Positions 51,187 to 59,023 of a stretch of DNA of 64,000 nucleotides are shown here, in pieces. Within the stretch, counting starts at the first letter, position 1. Every line of letters starts with the position of its first letter. Both the position numbers and the translations under genes were made by a program. Below the pieces are notes generated by a model that made no database searches, was not told where the DNA came from, and saw nothing but the letters and a program-made list of their open reading frames with translations. The stretch lies in contig NZ_CP118485.1 in NCBI RefSeq assembly GCF_051124815.1, forward strand, positions 1,116,001 to 1,180,000, given 5' to 3'. The stretch comes from Azospirillum sp051124815. Its GTDB lineage: Bacteria > Pseudomonadota > Alphaproteobacteria > Azospirillales > Azospirillaceae.

Positions 51187-52587
51187 TCACACCGGCAGCC
51201 GGATCACCGCGCGCAGGCCGCCATAGGGGCTGTCGTCCAGCGTGATGTCGCCGCCATGGCTGCGCGCCACGTCCCGTGCGATGGTCAGCCCAAGGCCGGA
51301 CCCGCCGGTGTCGAGATTGCGGCTGCTGTCGACGCGGAAGAAGGGCTTGAACACGTCGTCGCGCAGATAGGCGGGGATACCGGGCCCGTCGTCGTCGACC
51401 GTGATCTCGATCACGCCGTCCTTCGGCTCGGCCTTGACCCAGGCGGTGCCGGCATGACGGCCGGCATTGACCAGCAGGTTGGCGATGCAGCGGCGGATCG
51501 CGTTCGGGCGCAGCGGCAGGATCAGCCCATCCGGCGCGGTCAGCGTCACCTCGGTCCCGTCGCGCCGCGCGCCGGCGGCGACCTCGTTCAGCAGGCGGGT
51601 CAGGTCGGTCGGCTGCACCGCCTCCGTCCCCTCGCCGCGGGCGAAGGCGAGATAGCCTTCGATCATGGTTTCCATCTCGGCGACGTCGGCCTTCAGCTCC
51701 TCCACCTCCGGATCCAGATCGGGATCCTCGATCATGTCGAGCGCCAGCTTCATCCGGGTCAGCGGCGTGCGCAGGTCGTGGCTGACGCCGGCCAGCATCT
51801 CGGTGCGCTGGTTGATCTGGCGCTGGATACGTTCGCGCATCAACAGGAAGGCGGAGGCCGCCTGCCGCACCTCCGTCGCCCCCTCCATCTTGAAGTTGGA
51901 GACGTCGCGCCCCTTGCCGAGCGCATCGGCGGCGATGGCCAGCCGCTTGATCGGCCTGATCTGGTTGCGCATGAACAGGATGGCGACGGCGAACAGCACG
52001 ATGGCCGATCCGACCATCCACAGGATGAAGATATAGCTGGTCGGCGTGAACAGGCGGCGCTCCGGCGACATCACCGACAGCACGCCGTCGGCCATCTGCA
52101 CCCGGATCTCGTACCATTCATGGGCGACGCGGGTGTTGATGGTGAAAGGCCGGCCGACCCGGTCGTCCAGTGCCTTGCCCAGCGTGCGTTCCAGCAGGCC
52201 GCTCAGTTCCGGGCGCTTGTCCGGCAGGGTCTGGTCCGGTTCCACCGTGACGATCAGGTCCGTCGTGCGGGCCGCAGTGGCCAGCGTCCAGTCGCGGCCG
52301 TCCTGCGACGGATCGCGCTCCAGCATGGCGATGACGGTGGCGATGTCGCCGGCGACCGCATAGGCCAGCCGGTTGGTCACCGTGTCCCAATGGCGGTCGT
52401 AGAAGATCCAGGTCGCCACCGCCTGGGCCAGGATCACCGGCGTGACGATGATCAGCAGCGACCGGCCGAACAGGGTGCGCGGCAGGAAGCGCTTCAGGAA
52501 GGGCGTGCGCCGCCGCCGCTCGGCGCGCCGGGCCGCCGCCCTGCCTGCCGCCGCGCCGTCGGCGCGTCCGCTGCCCGCCGCCGTCAA
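51187..52587 (-). CDS. envZ: EnvZ-like sensor histidine kinase
   Basis: 466 residues from TTG 52587, which overlaps the ompR stop (TTGA) and has GAGG 9 nt upstream. An Arg/Ala-rich cytoplasmic N-terminus, membrane helix 1 (about 43-60, LLIIVTPVILAQAVATWIF), a periplasmic domain, helix 2 (about 185-207), HAMP (NQIRPIKRLAIAADALGKG), HisKA with the EnvZ-type MLAGVSHDLRTPLTRMKLAL, and HATPase with LLVNAGRHAG and GGSGLGLTIARDVA. It is the partner of the OmpR-like regulator. What it senses (osmolarity, pH, envelope or redox) is not readable from sequence. The symbol is by similarity. Confidence 0.88.
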   Translation of the reverse strand: MTAAGSGRADGAAAGRAAARRAERRRRTPFLKRFLPRTLFGRSLLIIVTPVILAQAVATWIFYDRHWDTVTNRLAYAVAGDIATVIAMLERDPSQDGRDWTLATAARTTDLIVTVEPDQTLPDKRPELSGLLERTLGKALDDRVGRPFTINTRVAHEWYEIRVQMADGVLSVMSPERRLFTPTSYIFILWMVGSAIVLFAVAILFMRNQIRPIKRLAIAADALGKGRDVSNFKMEGATEVRQAASAFLLMRERIQRQINQRTEMLAGVSHDLRTPLTRMKLALDMIEDPDLDPEVEELKADVAEMETMIEGYLAFARGEGTEAVQPTDLTRLLNEVAAGARRDGTEVTLTAPDGLILPLRPNAIRRCIANLLVNAGRHAGTAWVKAEPKDGVIEITVDDDGPGIPAYLRDDVFKPFFRVDSSRNLDTGGSGLGLTIARDVARSHGGDITLDDSPYGGLRAVIRLPV

Positions 52588-53285
52588 GGATCGGGCCTCA
52601 GCACATAGCCCTCGCCGCGGACGGTGTGGAGATAGCGCGGCTCACGCGGGTCGGCCTCGATCTTGCGGCGCAGGCGGGTCACCTGGACATCGACGGTGCG
52701 GGCGTTGCCGGCGACCTTGCTGCGTTCGGTCAGCTCGTCGCGGGTGAAGGTCACGCCGGGGGAGGTGGCGAGGATGCGCAGCAGGCTGGCCTCCGCCGTG
52801 GTCAGGCGGATCACCTCGTCGCCATGGCGCAGCTCGTCGCGGTCGGGTAGGTAGAGGAGCGGGCCCAGCCGCACCGGCGCTGCAGGGGGCTGCGCCGGCT
52901 CCGGCGGGCGCGTGGCCTGCCGGCGCAGGATGGAGTTGATGCGCAGCAGCAGTTCGCGTGGATTGAAGGGCTTGGCGAGGTAATCGTCGGCCCCGGCCTC
53001 CAGCCCGGCGATGCGGTCGTCCGGCTCGTCGCGGGCGGTCAGCAGCAGGATCGGCAGGTCGCGCTCGCGCCGCAGCGATTCGGTCAGCGACAGCCCCGAC
53101 TCGCCCGGCATCATGATGTCGAGCACCAGCAGGTCGAAGGCGAGCCCGCCCAGCTGCGCCCGCGCGTCGGCGGCGTCGCGTGCCGTGCTGACCAGAAAGC
53201 CGTTGCCGGCGAGATACTTGCGCAGGAGTTCGCGCAGGCGGGTGTCGTCGTCGACGACCAGGATATGAGGCTGATCTTCGGTCAT
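52584..53285 (-). CDS. ompR: OmpR/PetR-like response regulator
   Basis: 233 residues from ATG 53285. The receiver has the acidic pair ILVVDDDTRLRELL, phospho-Asp in LLVLDIMMPGESG, Thr in LLLTARDE and Lys in DYLAKPFNPREL. The winged helix at about 140-230 has LTTAEASLLRILATSPG, then RTVDVQVTRLRRKIEADP. It is the response partner of the downstream EnvZ-like kinase and overlaps it by 4 bp. With the MarR/PetP-like gene nearby it recalls the petP-petR pair of Rhodobacter, so PetR is an alternative name. Confidence 0.9.
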   Translation of the reverse strand: MTEDQPHILVVDDDTRLRELLRKYLAGNGFLVSTARDAADARAQLGGLAFDLLVLDIMMPGESGLSLTESLRRERDLPILLLTARDEPDDRIAGLEAGADDYLAKPFNPRELLLRINSILRRQATRPPEPAQPPAAPVRLGPLLYLPDRDELRHGDEVIRLTTAEASLLRILATSPGVTFTRDELTERSKVAGNARTVDVQVTRLRRKIEADPREPRYLHTVRGEGYVLRPDP

Positions 53286-53454
53286 GACGGGACTATAACG
53301 CGGCTCCCCGCATTCGACATAGGGCCGCCATGCGGGACTTACCTTGGGTATGCATGGCGGGCAGGCGTGTAAGCGTTTGGCCGTTTTGGCCTCGAACCGT
53401 GTTATCCTCAATATGCCCTCTGCTGAGGGCCGAGAGACACGAGGAGCGATCACG

Positions 53455-53727
53455 ATGGCTTATGACCACAGGTCCAACGACCCCCGGGACCTGGACGCCC
53501 AAGACCTCGCCGACATGACCCGTGCCTTCCTGGCGAAGGGCGGGAACATCGTTCAATGCCCACCGGGCGCTTCCGAAAACGTGGTGTATCGCAAGGGCGG
53601 CTTCCGCCGCCGCAATCCGAACGACGCCAAGACCGCCGCCGACAAGCCGGCCGACGGCGCCACCCAATCCGCAACCGCCGATACCGCGGCCGCGCCGGCT
53701 GAAAAGGCCGAATCGAAGGCCGGCTGA
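53455..53727 (+). CDS. Small conserved hypothetical protein (90 aa)
   Basis: 90 residues from ATG 53455 with GAGGAG upstream. The N-terminal half is polar and structured-looking: LDAQDLADMTRAFLAKGGNI, then VQCPPGASENVVYRKGGFRR, which resembles a family of short alphaproteobacterial proteins of unknown function. The C-terminal half is Ala/Lys/Glu/Thr-rich and probably disordered. It lies between the ompR-envZ pair (divergent) and the MarR-type gene (convergent). No function can be offered. Confidence 0.6.
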   Translation: MAYDHRSNDPRDLDAQDLADMTRAFLAKGGNIVQCPPGASENVVYRKGGFRRRNPNDAKTAADKPADGATQSATADTAAAPAEKAESKAG

Positions 53728-53748
53728 TCCCGGTACGCGTTTAATGGT

Positions 53749-54261
53749 TCAGCGTTTAGCGGCAAGACGGGCAGGGGGAACGGGCGGTGCGAATTTCGCC
53801 CGGTCCTCCTCGTCCAGCATGCCCATCATCACCTTGCGGAATCCCTCCACCGCCTCGGCCCCCGCCATGCGATAGGCGCGGGCGATGCGCTGACGCTGGG
53901 TCTCCGACAGCTGGCGCTCCAGCTCGACACCCTTTTCCGTCAGCTCCAGCAGCCGTTGCCTCCGGTCGCGGGCACCGGTCTGCTGGTCGATGAAGCCCTG
54001 GCGCACCAGTTCGCCCAACACGCGCGACAGGCTCTGCTTGGTGATCTTCAGGATCGCCAGCAGCTCCGAAACGGTGATCCTGGGGTAGCGGCCGACGAAG
54101 TAGATCACGCGGTGATGCGCGCGGCCGAAGCCGATCTCCGCCAGAATTTCGTCCGGTTCGGCGGTGAATTCGCGATAGGCGTAAAAAAGCAGCTCCATTC
54201 CGGTACGGAGTTCCTCCTCGCGGAGGAAGAGCTGGTTCACGCCCGCTTTAAGGTCAGCCAT
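53749..54261 (-). CDS. MarR-family regulator, PetP-like
   Basis: 170 residues. The winged-helix core is RTGMELLFYAYREFTAEPDE (helical dimerisation), GFGRAHHRVIYFVGRYPRITV, TKQSLSRVLGELVRQGFI (recognition helix) and GARDRRQRLLELTEKGVE (wing). The GRAHHRVIYFVGR phrase is typical of the PetP group, which sits next to petR (an OmpR-type regulator) in Rhodobacter and relatives. Here the OmpR-like gene is about 460 bp away on the same strand, with a small plus-strand gene in between. The ligand is unknown. Confidence 0.83.
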   Translation of the reverse strand: MADLKAGVNQLFLREEELRTGMELLFYAYREFTAEPDEILAEIGFGRAHHRVIYFVGRYPRITVSELLAILKITKQSLSRVLGELVRQGFIDQQTGARDRRQRLLELTEKGVELERQLSETQRQRIARAYRMAGAEAVEGFRKVMMGMLDEEDRAKFAPPVPPARLAAKR

Positions 54262-54374
54262 GGCACGCGGTTGGTTCGATTTGTTCTAAATAGGACAGCA
54301 AGTCAGACATAAACAATCGTGCGCCCGGTTACAAGAACAAGCTCATTCCGTGAAAAGGCTTTTCTCGCCGCCGC

Positions 54375-55331
54375 TCACGCGCTGCCGATCAGGATGCCGG
54401 TGGCGAAAACCAGCAGCCCGCCGACCACCACCTGGAAGGCGGCGGACAGCAACGGCGTGTCCATGTAGCGGTTGCGAATCCAGGCGATGATTGCCAGTTC
54501 GACCACCACCACGGCGATGGCGATGGCGGTCGCCGTCCAGAAATGCGGGATCAGATAGGGCAGGGCGTGGCCCAACCCGCCCAGCGTGGTCATGGCGCCG
54601 CAGACCAGCCCGCGCAGCCACGGGCTGCCGCGCCCGGTCAGCGACCCGTTGTCGGACAGCGCCTCGGCGAAGCCCATGGAGATGCCGGCACCGATGGAGG
54701 CGGCCAGACCGACCAGGAAGGTCTCGTGGCTGTCCTGGGTGGCGAAGGCGGCGGCGAACAGCGGGGCCAGGGTGGACACCGACCCGTCCATCAGCCCGGC
54801 CAGACCCGGCTGCACGACCTGCAGCAGGAACAGGCGGCGTTCGGATTCGTGTTCCTGCTCCCGCACCTCCGGCGAGACGTATTTGGCCTCCAGCCGTTCG
54901 GCCTTGGCCTCGTGCCGCCGCTCCTCTTCGGCGAGATCGCCCAGCAGCTGGCGGATGGCGGCGTCCTGCGACCGCTGGGCGGCGCGGGTGTAGAAGCGCT
55001 TTGTCTCCGCCTCCATCAGCTCGGCCTGACGGCGCACGGTATCGAGGCCCAGCGGCCGGGTCAGCCAGACCGGCTTGCGCTCCACGAACCCCTTCACGTC
55101 CTGGCGGCGGATCAGCGGGATGTGGTCGCCGAATCGCGCGCGGAACAGCTCCAGCAGCCGGTGCCGGTGTCCGCTCTCTTCCGACGCCATGGCGCGGAAC
55201 AGTTTGGCCGTGTCGGGATAGTTGTCGGTGAGGGCATGGGCGAACTCGTCATAGATGCGGCTGTCCTCCTCCTCCAGCGCGATGGCGAGCGCCAGCAGCT
55301 CCTTTTCCGTCAGGTCCGAGAAGTTCTTCAT
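54375..55331 (-). CDS. mbfA: Membrane-bound ferritin MbfA (rubrerythrin-VIT1 fusion)
   Basis: 318 residues. The N-terminal rubrerythrin-type ferritin domain (about 1-150) has two ExxH-containing pairs, SEESGHRHRLLELF and LAEEERRHEAKAERL, with upstream acidic ligands (ALEEEDSRIYDEF, MEAETKRFY). After a linker the C-terminal VIT1/CCC1 domain has several membrane helices (GLAGLMDGSVSTLAPLFAAA is the first). MbfA exports iron in Bradyrhizobium and Agrobacterium and protects against iron and peroxide; there it is repressed by Irr. I see no clear Irr box upstream here. It is divergent from tpiA (about 280 bp). Confidence 0.92.
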   Translation of the reverse strand: MKNFSDLTEKELLALAIALEEEDSRIYDEFAHALTDNYPDTAKLFRAMASEESGHRHRLLELFRARFGDHIPLIRRQDVKGFVERKPVWLTRPLGLDTVRRQAELMEAETKRFYTRAAQRSQDAAIRQLLGDLAEEERRHEAKAERLEAKYVSPEVREQEHESERRLFLLQVVQPGLAGLMDGSVSTLAPLFAAAFATQDSHETFLVGLAASIGAGISMGFAEALSDNGSLTGRGSPWLRGLVCGAMTTLGGLGHALPYLIPHFWTATAIAIAVVVVELAIIAWIRNRYMDTPLLSAAFQVVVGGLLVFATGILIGSA

Positions 55332-55610
55332 GGGGTCAGGCCTTCGCCGCGTCTGAATGGTGCTTTGCGGATGATGCTATTCCGGAAAGGGGCATCCGCA
55401 ACATGGCACTTCGTCTGATGTGGTTCCGCCGTGTGTCCGATGGGCCTTCGCCGGGCGGCTGCTACAAGATGTCTCTTATGGCTGTCGGCTGCCGATGCGC
55501 CGGTCGGGTGAGTGGAAATTCCGCCGCGGGCTTGCTATGGGCTTGGGTCACGAGAGGCCAAGAACGTTCCACAAGTTCCCATATAAAGCCGACACAAGAA
55601 GGAAACGACC

Positions 55611-56366
55611 ATGACCGCCAACCGGAAGCTGATCGCCGGAAACTGGAAGATGAACGGGCTGAAGGCCGACGGGCTGGATCTCGCCTCCGACCTCGCCGGT
55701 CGGCTGAAGGGCGCCGGTCCGGTCGTGTTCGACATGCTGGTCTGCCCGCCCTTCCCGCTGCTGTTCCCGGTGGGCGAGGCGATCGCCGACAGCCCGCTGG
55801 CGCTGGGCGGACAGGATTGCGCGCCCAAGACCTCCGGCGCCCACACCGGCGACGTGGCGCCGACCATGCTGAAGGATGCCGGCTGCCGCTTCGTCATCCT
55901 CGGCCATTCGGAGCGCCGCGCCGATCATGGCGAGAGCGACGCCGTGGTGAACGCCAAGGCGGTGGCCGCCCACAAGGAGGGCCTCGTGGCCATCATCTGC
56001 GTCGGCGAGACCGAGGCGCAGCGCGACGCCGGCCAGGCAAACGCCGTGGTGTCGGGCCAGCTCGCCGGCTCCATCCCCTCCGGTGCGACTGCTGAGAACA
56101 CCGTCATCGCCTATGAGCCGGTCTGGGCCATCGGCACCGGCAAGACCGCGACTCCCGACGACGTGAAGGCGATGCACGCCCACATCCGCGCCGAGCTGGA
56201 CGGCAAGATCGCCGGGTCCGCCAAGGTCCGCATCCTCTATGGCGGTTCGGTCAAGCCGAACAATGCGGCCGAACTGATGGCGGTTGAGAATGTCGACGGC
56301 GCGCTGGTCGGCGGTGCGGCCCTGAAGGCCGACGATTTCTGGGCCATCGCCACCGCCTGCCGCTGA
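55611..56366 (+). CDS. tpiA: Triosephosphate isomerase
   Basis: 251 residues. LIAGNWKMNG holds the substrate-binding Asn and Lys, ILGHSERR the electrophilic His, AYEPVWAIGTGKT the catalytic Glu and flexible loop 6, and ILYGGSVKPNN the phosphate-binding loop. It interconverts dihydroxyacetone phosphate and glyceraldehyde-3-phosphate in the cytosol. The length is normal. It is followed by a strong hairpin and secG, the order tpiA-secG-pyrG seen in many alphaproteobacteria. Confidence 0.97.
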   Translation: MTANRKLIAGNWKMNGLKADGLDLASDLAGRLKGAGPVVFDMLVCPPFPLLFPVGEAIADSPLALGGQDCAPKTSGAHTGDVAPTMLKDAGCRFVILGHSERRADHGESDAVVNAKAVAAHKEGLVAIICVGETEAQRDAGQANAVVSGQLAGSIPSGATAENTVIAYEPVWAIGTGKTATPDDVKAMHAHIRAELDGKIAGSAKVRILYGGSVKPNNAAELMAVENVDGALVGGAALKADDFWAIATACR

Positions 56367-56460
56367 TACGCAACGTTGGTGTCAGCCATGCCGCCAATGG
56401 ATATGCCCTGGGTATTTTGGCGCTGGCATATCCCGCAGCGGCGCGGTACAAACAATGGGC

Positions 56461-56506
56461 GCGCGCCACGGGCCCTTAAGACGGCCTGTGGCGCGCTATT
56501 CGATTT
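56461..56506 (+). terminator. Terminator after tpiA
   Basis: GCGCGCCACGGGCC (56461-56474) pairs with GGCCTGTGGCGCGC (56483-56496), a 14-bp stem with one G-T wobble and the loop CTTAAGAC, followed by TATTCGATTTTT. Confidence 0.8.
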
Positions 56507-56533
56507 TTGGGATGGGCGTGGGGTGAGCATCGC

Positions 56534-56857
56534 ATGGAATCGGTGATTCTGGTTATTCACCTGCTGATCGCCGTCGGGCTGGTCGGCGTGATCCTGATCC
56601 AGCGGTCGGAAGGCGGCGGACTCGGCATCGGTGGCGGCACCATGGGCGGCATGATGAGCACCCGCGGCACGGCCAACCTGCTGACGCGGACCACCGGCAT
56701 TCTGGCGGGCTGCTTCTTCGCCACCAGCATCGTGCTGGCGATCCTGGCCGGCGGCCATTCGCGTCCGGCGTCGATCATCGACACGCTGCCGGCCTCTCCG
56801 GCGGCCCCGGCGCAGCCGGCCGCTCCGGCCCAACCCGCGCCGCCGGTGTCCCAGTAA
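56534..56857 (+). CDS. secG: Preprotein translocase subunit SecG
   Basis: 107 residues from ATG 56534. Two membrane helices: VILVIHLLIAVGLVGVILI, and ILAGCFFATSIVLAILAGG, separated by the typical Gly-rich loop with QRSEGGGLGIGGG. The C-terminal tail is Ala/Pro/Gln-rich. SecG supports SecYEA protein export at the inner membrane. It is followed by an intrinsic terminator. Confidence 0.93.
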   Translation: MESVILVIHLLIAVGLVGVILIQRSEGGGLGIGGGTMGGMMSTRGTANLLTRTTGILAGCFFATSIVLAILAGGHSRPASIIDTLPASPAAPAQPAAPAQPAPPVSQ

Positions 56858-56892
56858 AGGGACCTCCAGCGCACGGGTACGAAGCGGACAGC

Positions 56893-56925
56893 GAGGCGGC
56901 CTCCCCGAAGCCGCCTCTTTCTTTT
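56893..56925 (+). terminator. Terminator after secG
   Basis: GAGGCGGC (56893-56900), a 9-nt loop, then GCCGCCTC (56910-56917) and TTTCTTTT. It isolates secG from the pyrG leader. Confidence 0.85.
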
Positions 56926-56967
56926 GAGGGCCGACGACCGCGACGTGAGTTTCGGCGCCGACCCCTC

Positions 56968-57058
56968 GGGGACATGAAATATCCGTTCCCAATGGGGACA
57001 GGAAACATGGGTCCCCTATGGGGACTTGAAACATGCGTCCCCTATGGGGACACGGAAC
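56968..57058 (+). repeat. 26-bp tandem array of palindromes in the pyrG leader
   Basis: Three and a half copies of a 26-bp unit at 56968, 56994, 57020 and 57046 (last one partial), each beginning GGGGAC. Every junction forms a palindrome GTYCCC-WAT-GGGGAC: 56985-56999 (imperfect), 57011-57025 and 57037-57051 (both perfect). The array ends 24 bp before the pyrG ATG. It could be tandem operators spaced about 2.5 helical turns apart, or a row of small RNA hairpins in the leader. Confidence 0.85.
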
Positions 57059-57082
57059 AGCTCTCAAGCTCTTCGGACGGAC

Positions 57083-58714
57083 ATGACTCGCTACATCTTC
57101 ATCACCGGTGGCGTCGTTTCTTCGCTGGGCAAAGGTCTGGCATCGGCGGCGCTTGGGGCGCTTCTCCAGGCGCGCGGCTACAAGGTGCGGCTGCGCAAGC
57201 TGGATCCGTACCTGAACGTCGATCCCGGCACGATGAGCCCCTATCAGCACGGCGAGGTCTTCGTGACCGACGACGGGGCTGAGACGGACCTGGATCTCGG
57301 CCACTACGAGCGCTTCACCGGCGTGTCGGCCCGCAAGGGCGACAACATCACCACCGGCCGTATCTACTCCACCGTGATCGCGAAGGAGCGTCGCGGCGAT
57401 TACCTGGGCGGCACCGTCCAGGTCATTCCGCACATCACCGACGAGATCAAGGAGTTCATCCGCGCCGACGCCACCGACGAGGACTTCGTCCTGATCGAGA
57501 TCGGCGGCACGGTGGGCGATATCGAATCGCTGCCCTTCCTGGAGGCGATCCGCCAGTTCGGCAACGAGGTCGGTCAGGAGAATGTCCTCTACATCCACCT
57601 GACCCTGCTGCCCTACATCCCGACCGCCGGCGAGCTGAAGACCAAGCCGACCCAGCATTCGGTGAAGGAGCTGCTGAGCGTCGGCATCCAGGCCAACATC
57701 CTGCTGTGCCGCGCCGATCGTCCGATCCCGGAGAACGAGCGCAAGAAGATCGCGCTGTTCTGCAACATCCGTCCGGAGCGGGTGATCGCGGCGCTGGACG
57801 TCGATTCGATCTATCAGGTGCCGATCAGCTACCACGAGGAAGGCTTCGACACCCAGGTCCTGAACTATTTCGGGCTGCCGACCGACAAGGAGCCGGACCT
57901 GTCGCGCTGGACCCGCATCATGGAGCGGGTGCGCAAGCCGCAGGGCGAGGTCACCATCGCGGTGGTCGGCAAGTACATCAGCCTGCTCGACAGCTACAAG
58001 TCGCTGGCCGAGGCGCTGACCCACGGCGGCATCGCCAACAACGTCAAGGTCAACCTCGACTGGATCGATTCGGAGATCTTCGAGGACGACGACGCGGCGG
58101 TGAAGCGGCTGGAGAACGTCCACGGCATCCTGGTGCCGGGCGGCTTCGGCTCGCGCGGGACGGAAGGCAAGATCCGGGCGGCCAAGTTCGCCCGCGAGCG
58201 CAAGGTGCCCTATTTCGGCATCTGCTTCGGCATGCAGATGGCGGTGATCGAAGCCGCCCGCAACATGGCGAAGATCGAGGATGCCGGCTCCACCGAGTTG
58301 GGCAAGCCGGGCAACCCGGTCGTCGGCCTGATGACGGAGTGGATGCGCGGCAACACGCTGGAACGCCGCGGCGAGGCCGGCGACCTGGGCGGCACCATGC
58401 GGCTCGGCGCCTATCCGGCCAAGCTTCTGGACGGCAGCAAGGTCGCCGAGGTCTACGGCACCACCGACATCTCCGAACGGCACCGTCACCGCTATGAGGT
58501 GAACGTGTACTACAAGGAGCGTCTGGAGCGCTGCGGCATGAAGTTCAGCGGTCTGTCGCCGGACGGGGAACTGCCGGAGATCGTCGAGATCCCCGATCAT
58601 CCCTGGTTCATCGGCGTGCAGTTCCACCCGGAACTGAAGTCCAAGCCCTTCGAGCCGCACCCGCTGTTCACCGCCTTCATCAAGGCGGCCATCGATCAGA
58701 GCCGGCTGGTCTGA
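57083..58714 (+). CDS. pyrG: CTP synthase
   Basis: 543 residues from ATG 57083. The amidoligase domain starts RYIFITGGVVSSLGKGLASA (P-loop) and contains LDPYLNVDPGTMSPYQHGEVF, split as LDPYLNVDPGTMSP and QHGEVFVTDDG, the UTP/CTP-sensing part. The glutaminase domain has the nucleophile Cys in YFGICFGMQMAV and the His/Glu pair in GVQFHPELKS. It makes CTP from UTP with glutamine and ATP. An in-frame extension through the repeat array upstream is possible but not part of the family. The palindromic array and an inverted-repeat element flank it. Confidence 0.97.
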   Translation: MTRYIFITGGVVSSLGKGLASAALGALLQARGYKVRLRKLDPYLNVDPGTMSPYQHGEVFVTDDGAETDLDLGHYERFTGVSARKGDNITTGRIYSTVIAKERRGDYLGGTVQVIPHITDEIKEFIRADATDEDFVLIEIGGTVGDIESLPFLEAIRQFGNEVGQENVLYIHLTLLPYIPTAGELKTKPTQHSVKELLSVGIQANILLCRADRPIPENERKKIALFCNIRPERVIAALDVDSIYQVPISYHEEGFDTQVLNYFGLPTDKEPDLSRWTRIMERVRKPQGEVTIAVVGKYISLLDSYKSLAEALTHGGIANNVKVNLDWIDSEIFEDDDAAVKRLENVHGILVPGGFGSRGTEGKIRAAKFARERKVPYFGICFGMQMAVIEAARNMAKIEDAGSTELGKPGNPVVGLMTEWMRGNTLERRGEAGDLGGTMRLGAYPAKLLDGSKVAEVYGTTDISERHRHRYEVNVYYKERLERCGMKFSGLSPDGELPEIVEIPDHPWFIGVQFHPELKSKPFEPHPLFTAFIKAAIDQSRLV

Positions 58715-58723
58715 GGGGAGCCT

Positions 58724-58860
58724 TTGCCCCCTCCCTGACCCTCCCCCACCTTTGGTGGGAGAGGGAACTCCGCCGTACTTCCGCAAAGCTCCTACCCCCT
58801 CTCCCGCGATCGGACCGGCCGTCGGCCGGCCGAGTGCGGGGGAGGGATGGGGAGGGGGCA
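58724..58860. repeat. GC-rich intergenic inverted repeat, copy C
   Basis: Unit 1 (58724-58766) begins TGCCCCCTCCCTGACCCTC and ends GGGAGAGGGA. Unit 2 (58793-58860) is inverted, longer, and contains an extra GGCCGTCGGCCGGCC core before GGGGAGGGATGGGGAGGGG. It lies between pyrG and the esterase gene. Confidence 0.7.
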
Positions 58861-58884
58861 TGCGGCACGCGGGCTTATTCATTG

Positions 58885-58918
58885 AAAACGCCCCGCCCTC
58901 CAAAGGCGGGGCGTTTTC
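58885..58918 (+). terminator. Intrinsic terminator before the esterase gene
   Basis: AAAACGCCCCGCC (58885-58897), a 7-nt loop, then GGCGGGGCGTTTT (58905-58917). The stem is strong and near-symmetric, so it may work in both directions. It closes the pyrG transcript after the repeat element. Confidence 0.8.
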
Positions 58919-59023
58919 GGGTCCGCAACCTTCCCTATACGTCAACTTCCTTGCGTCCCCGAAAACCTTGTGCGACGATCCGCGGAAAATCGCACAACCA
59001 AACAATCTGATCGGGGAGTGACC

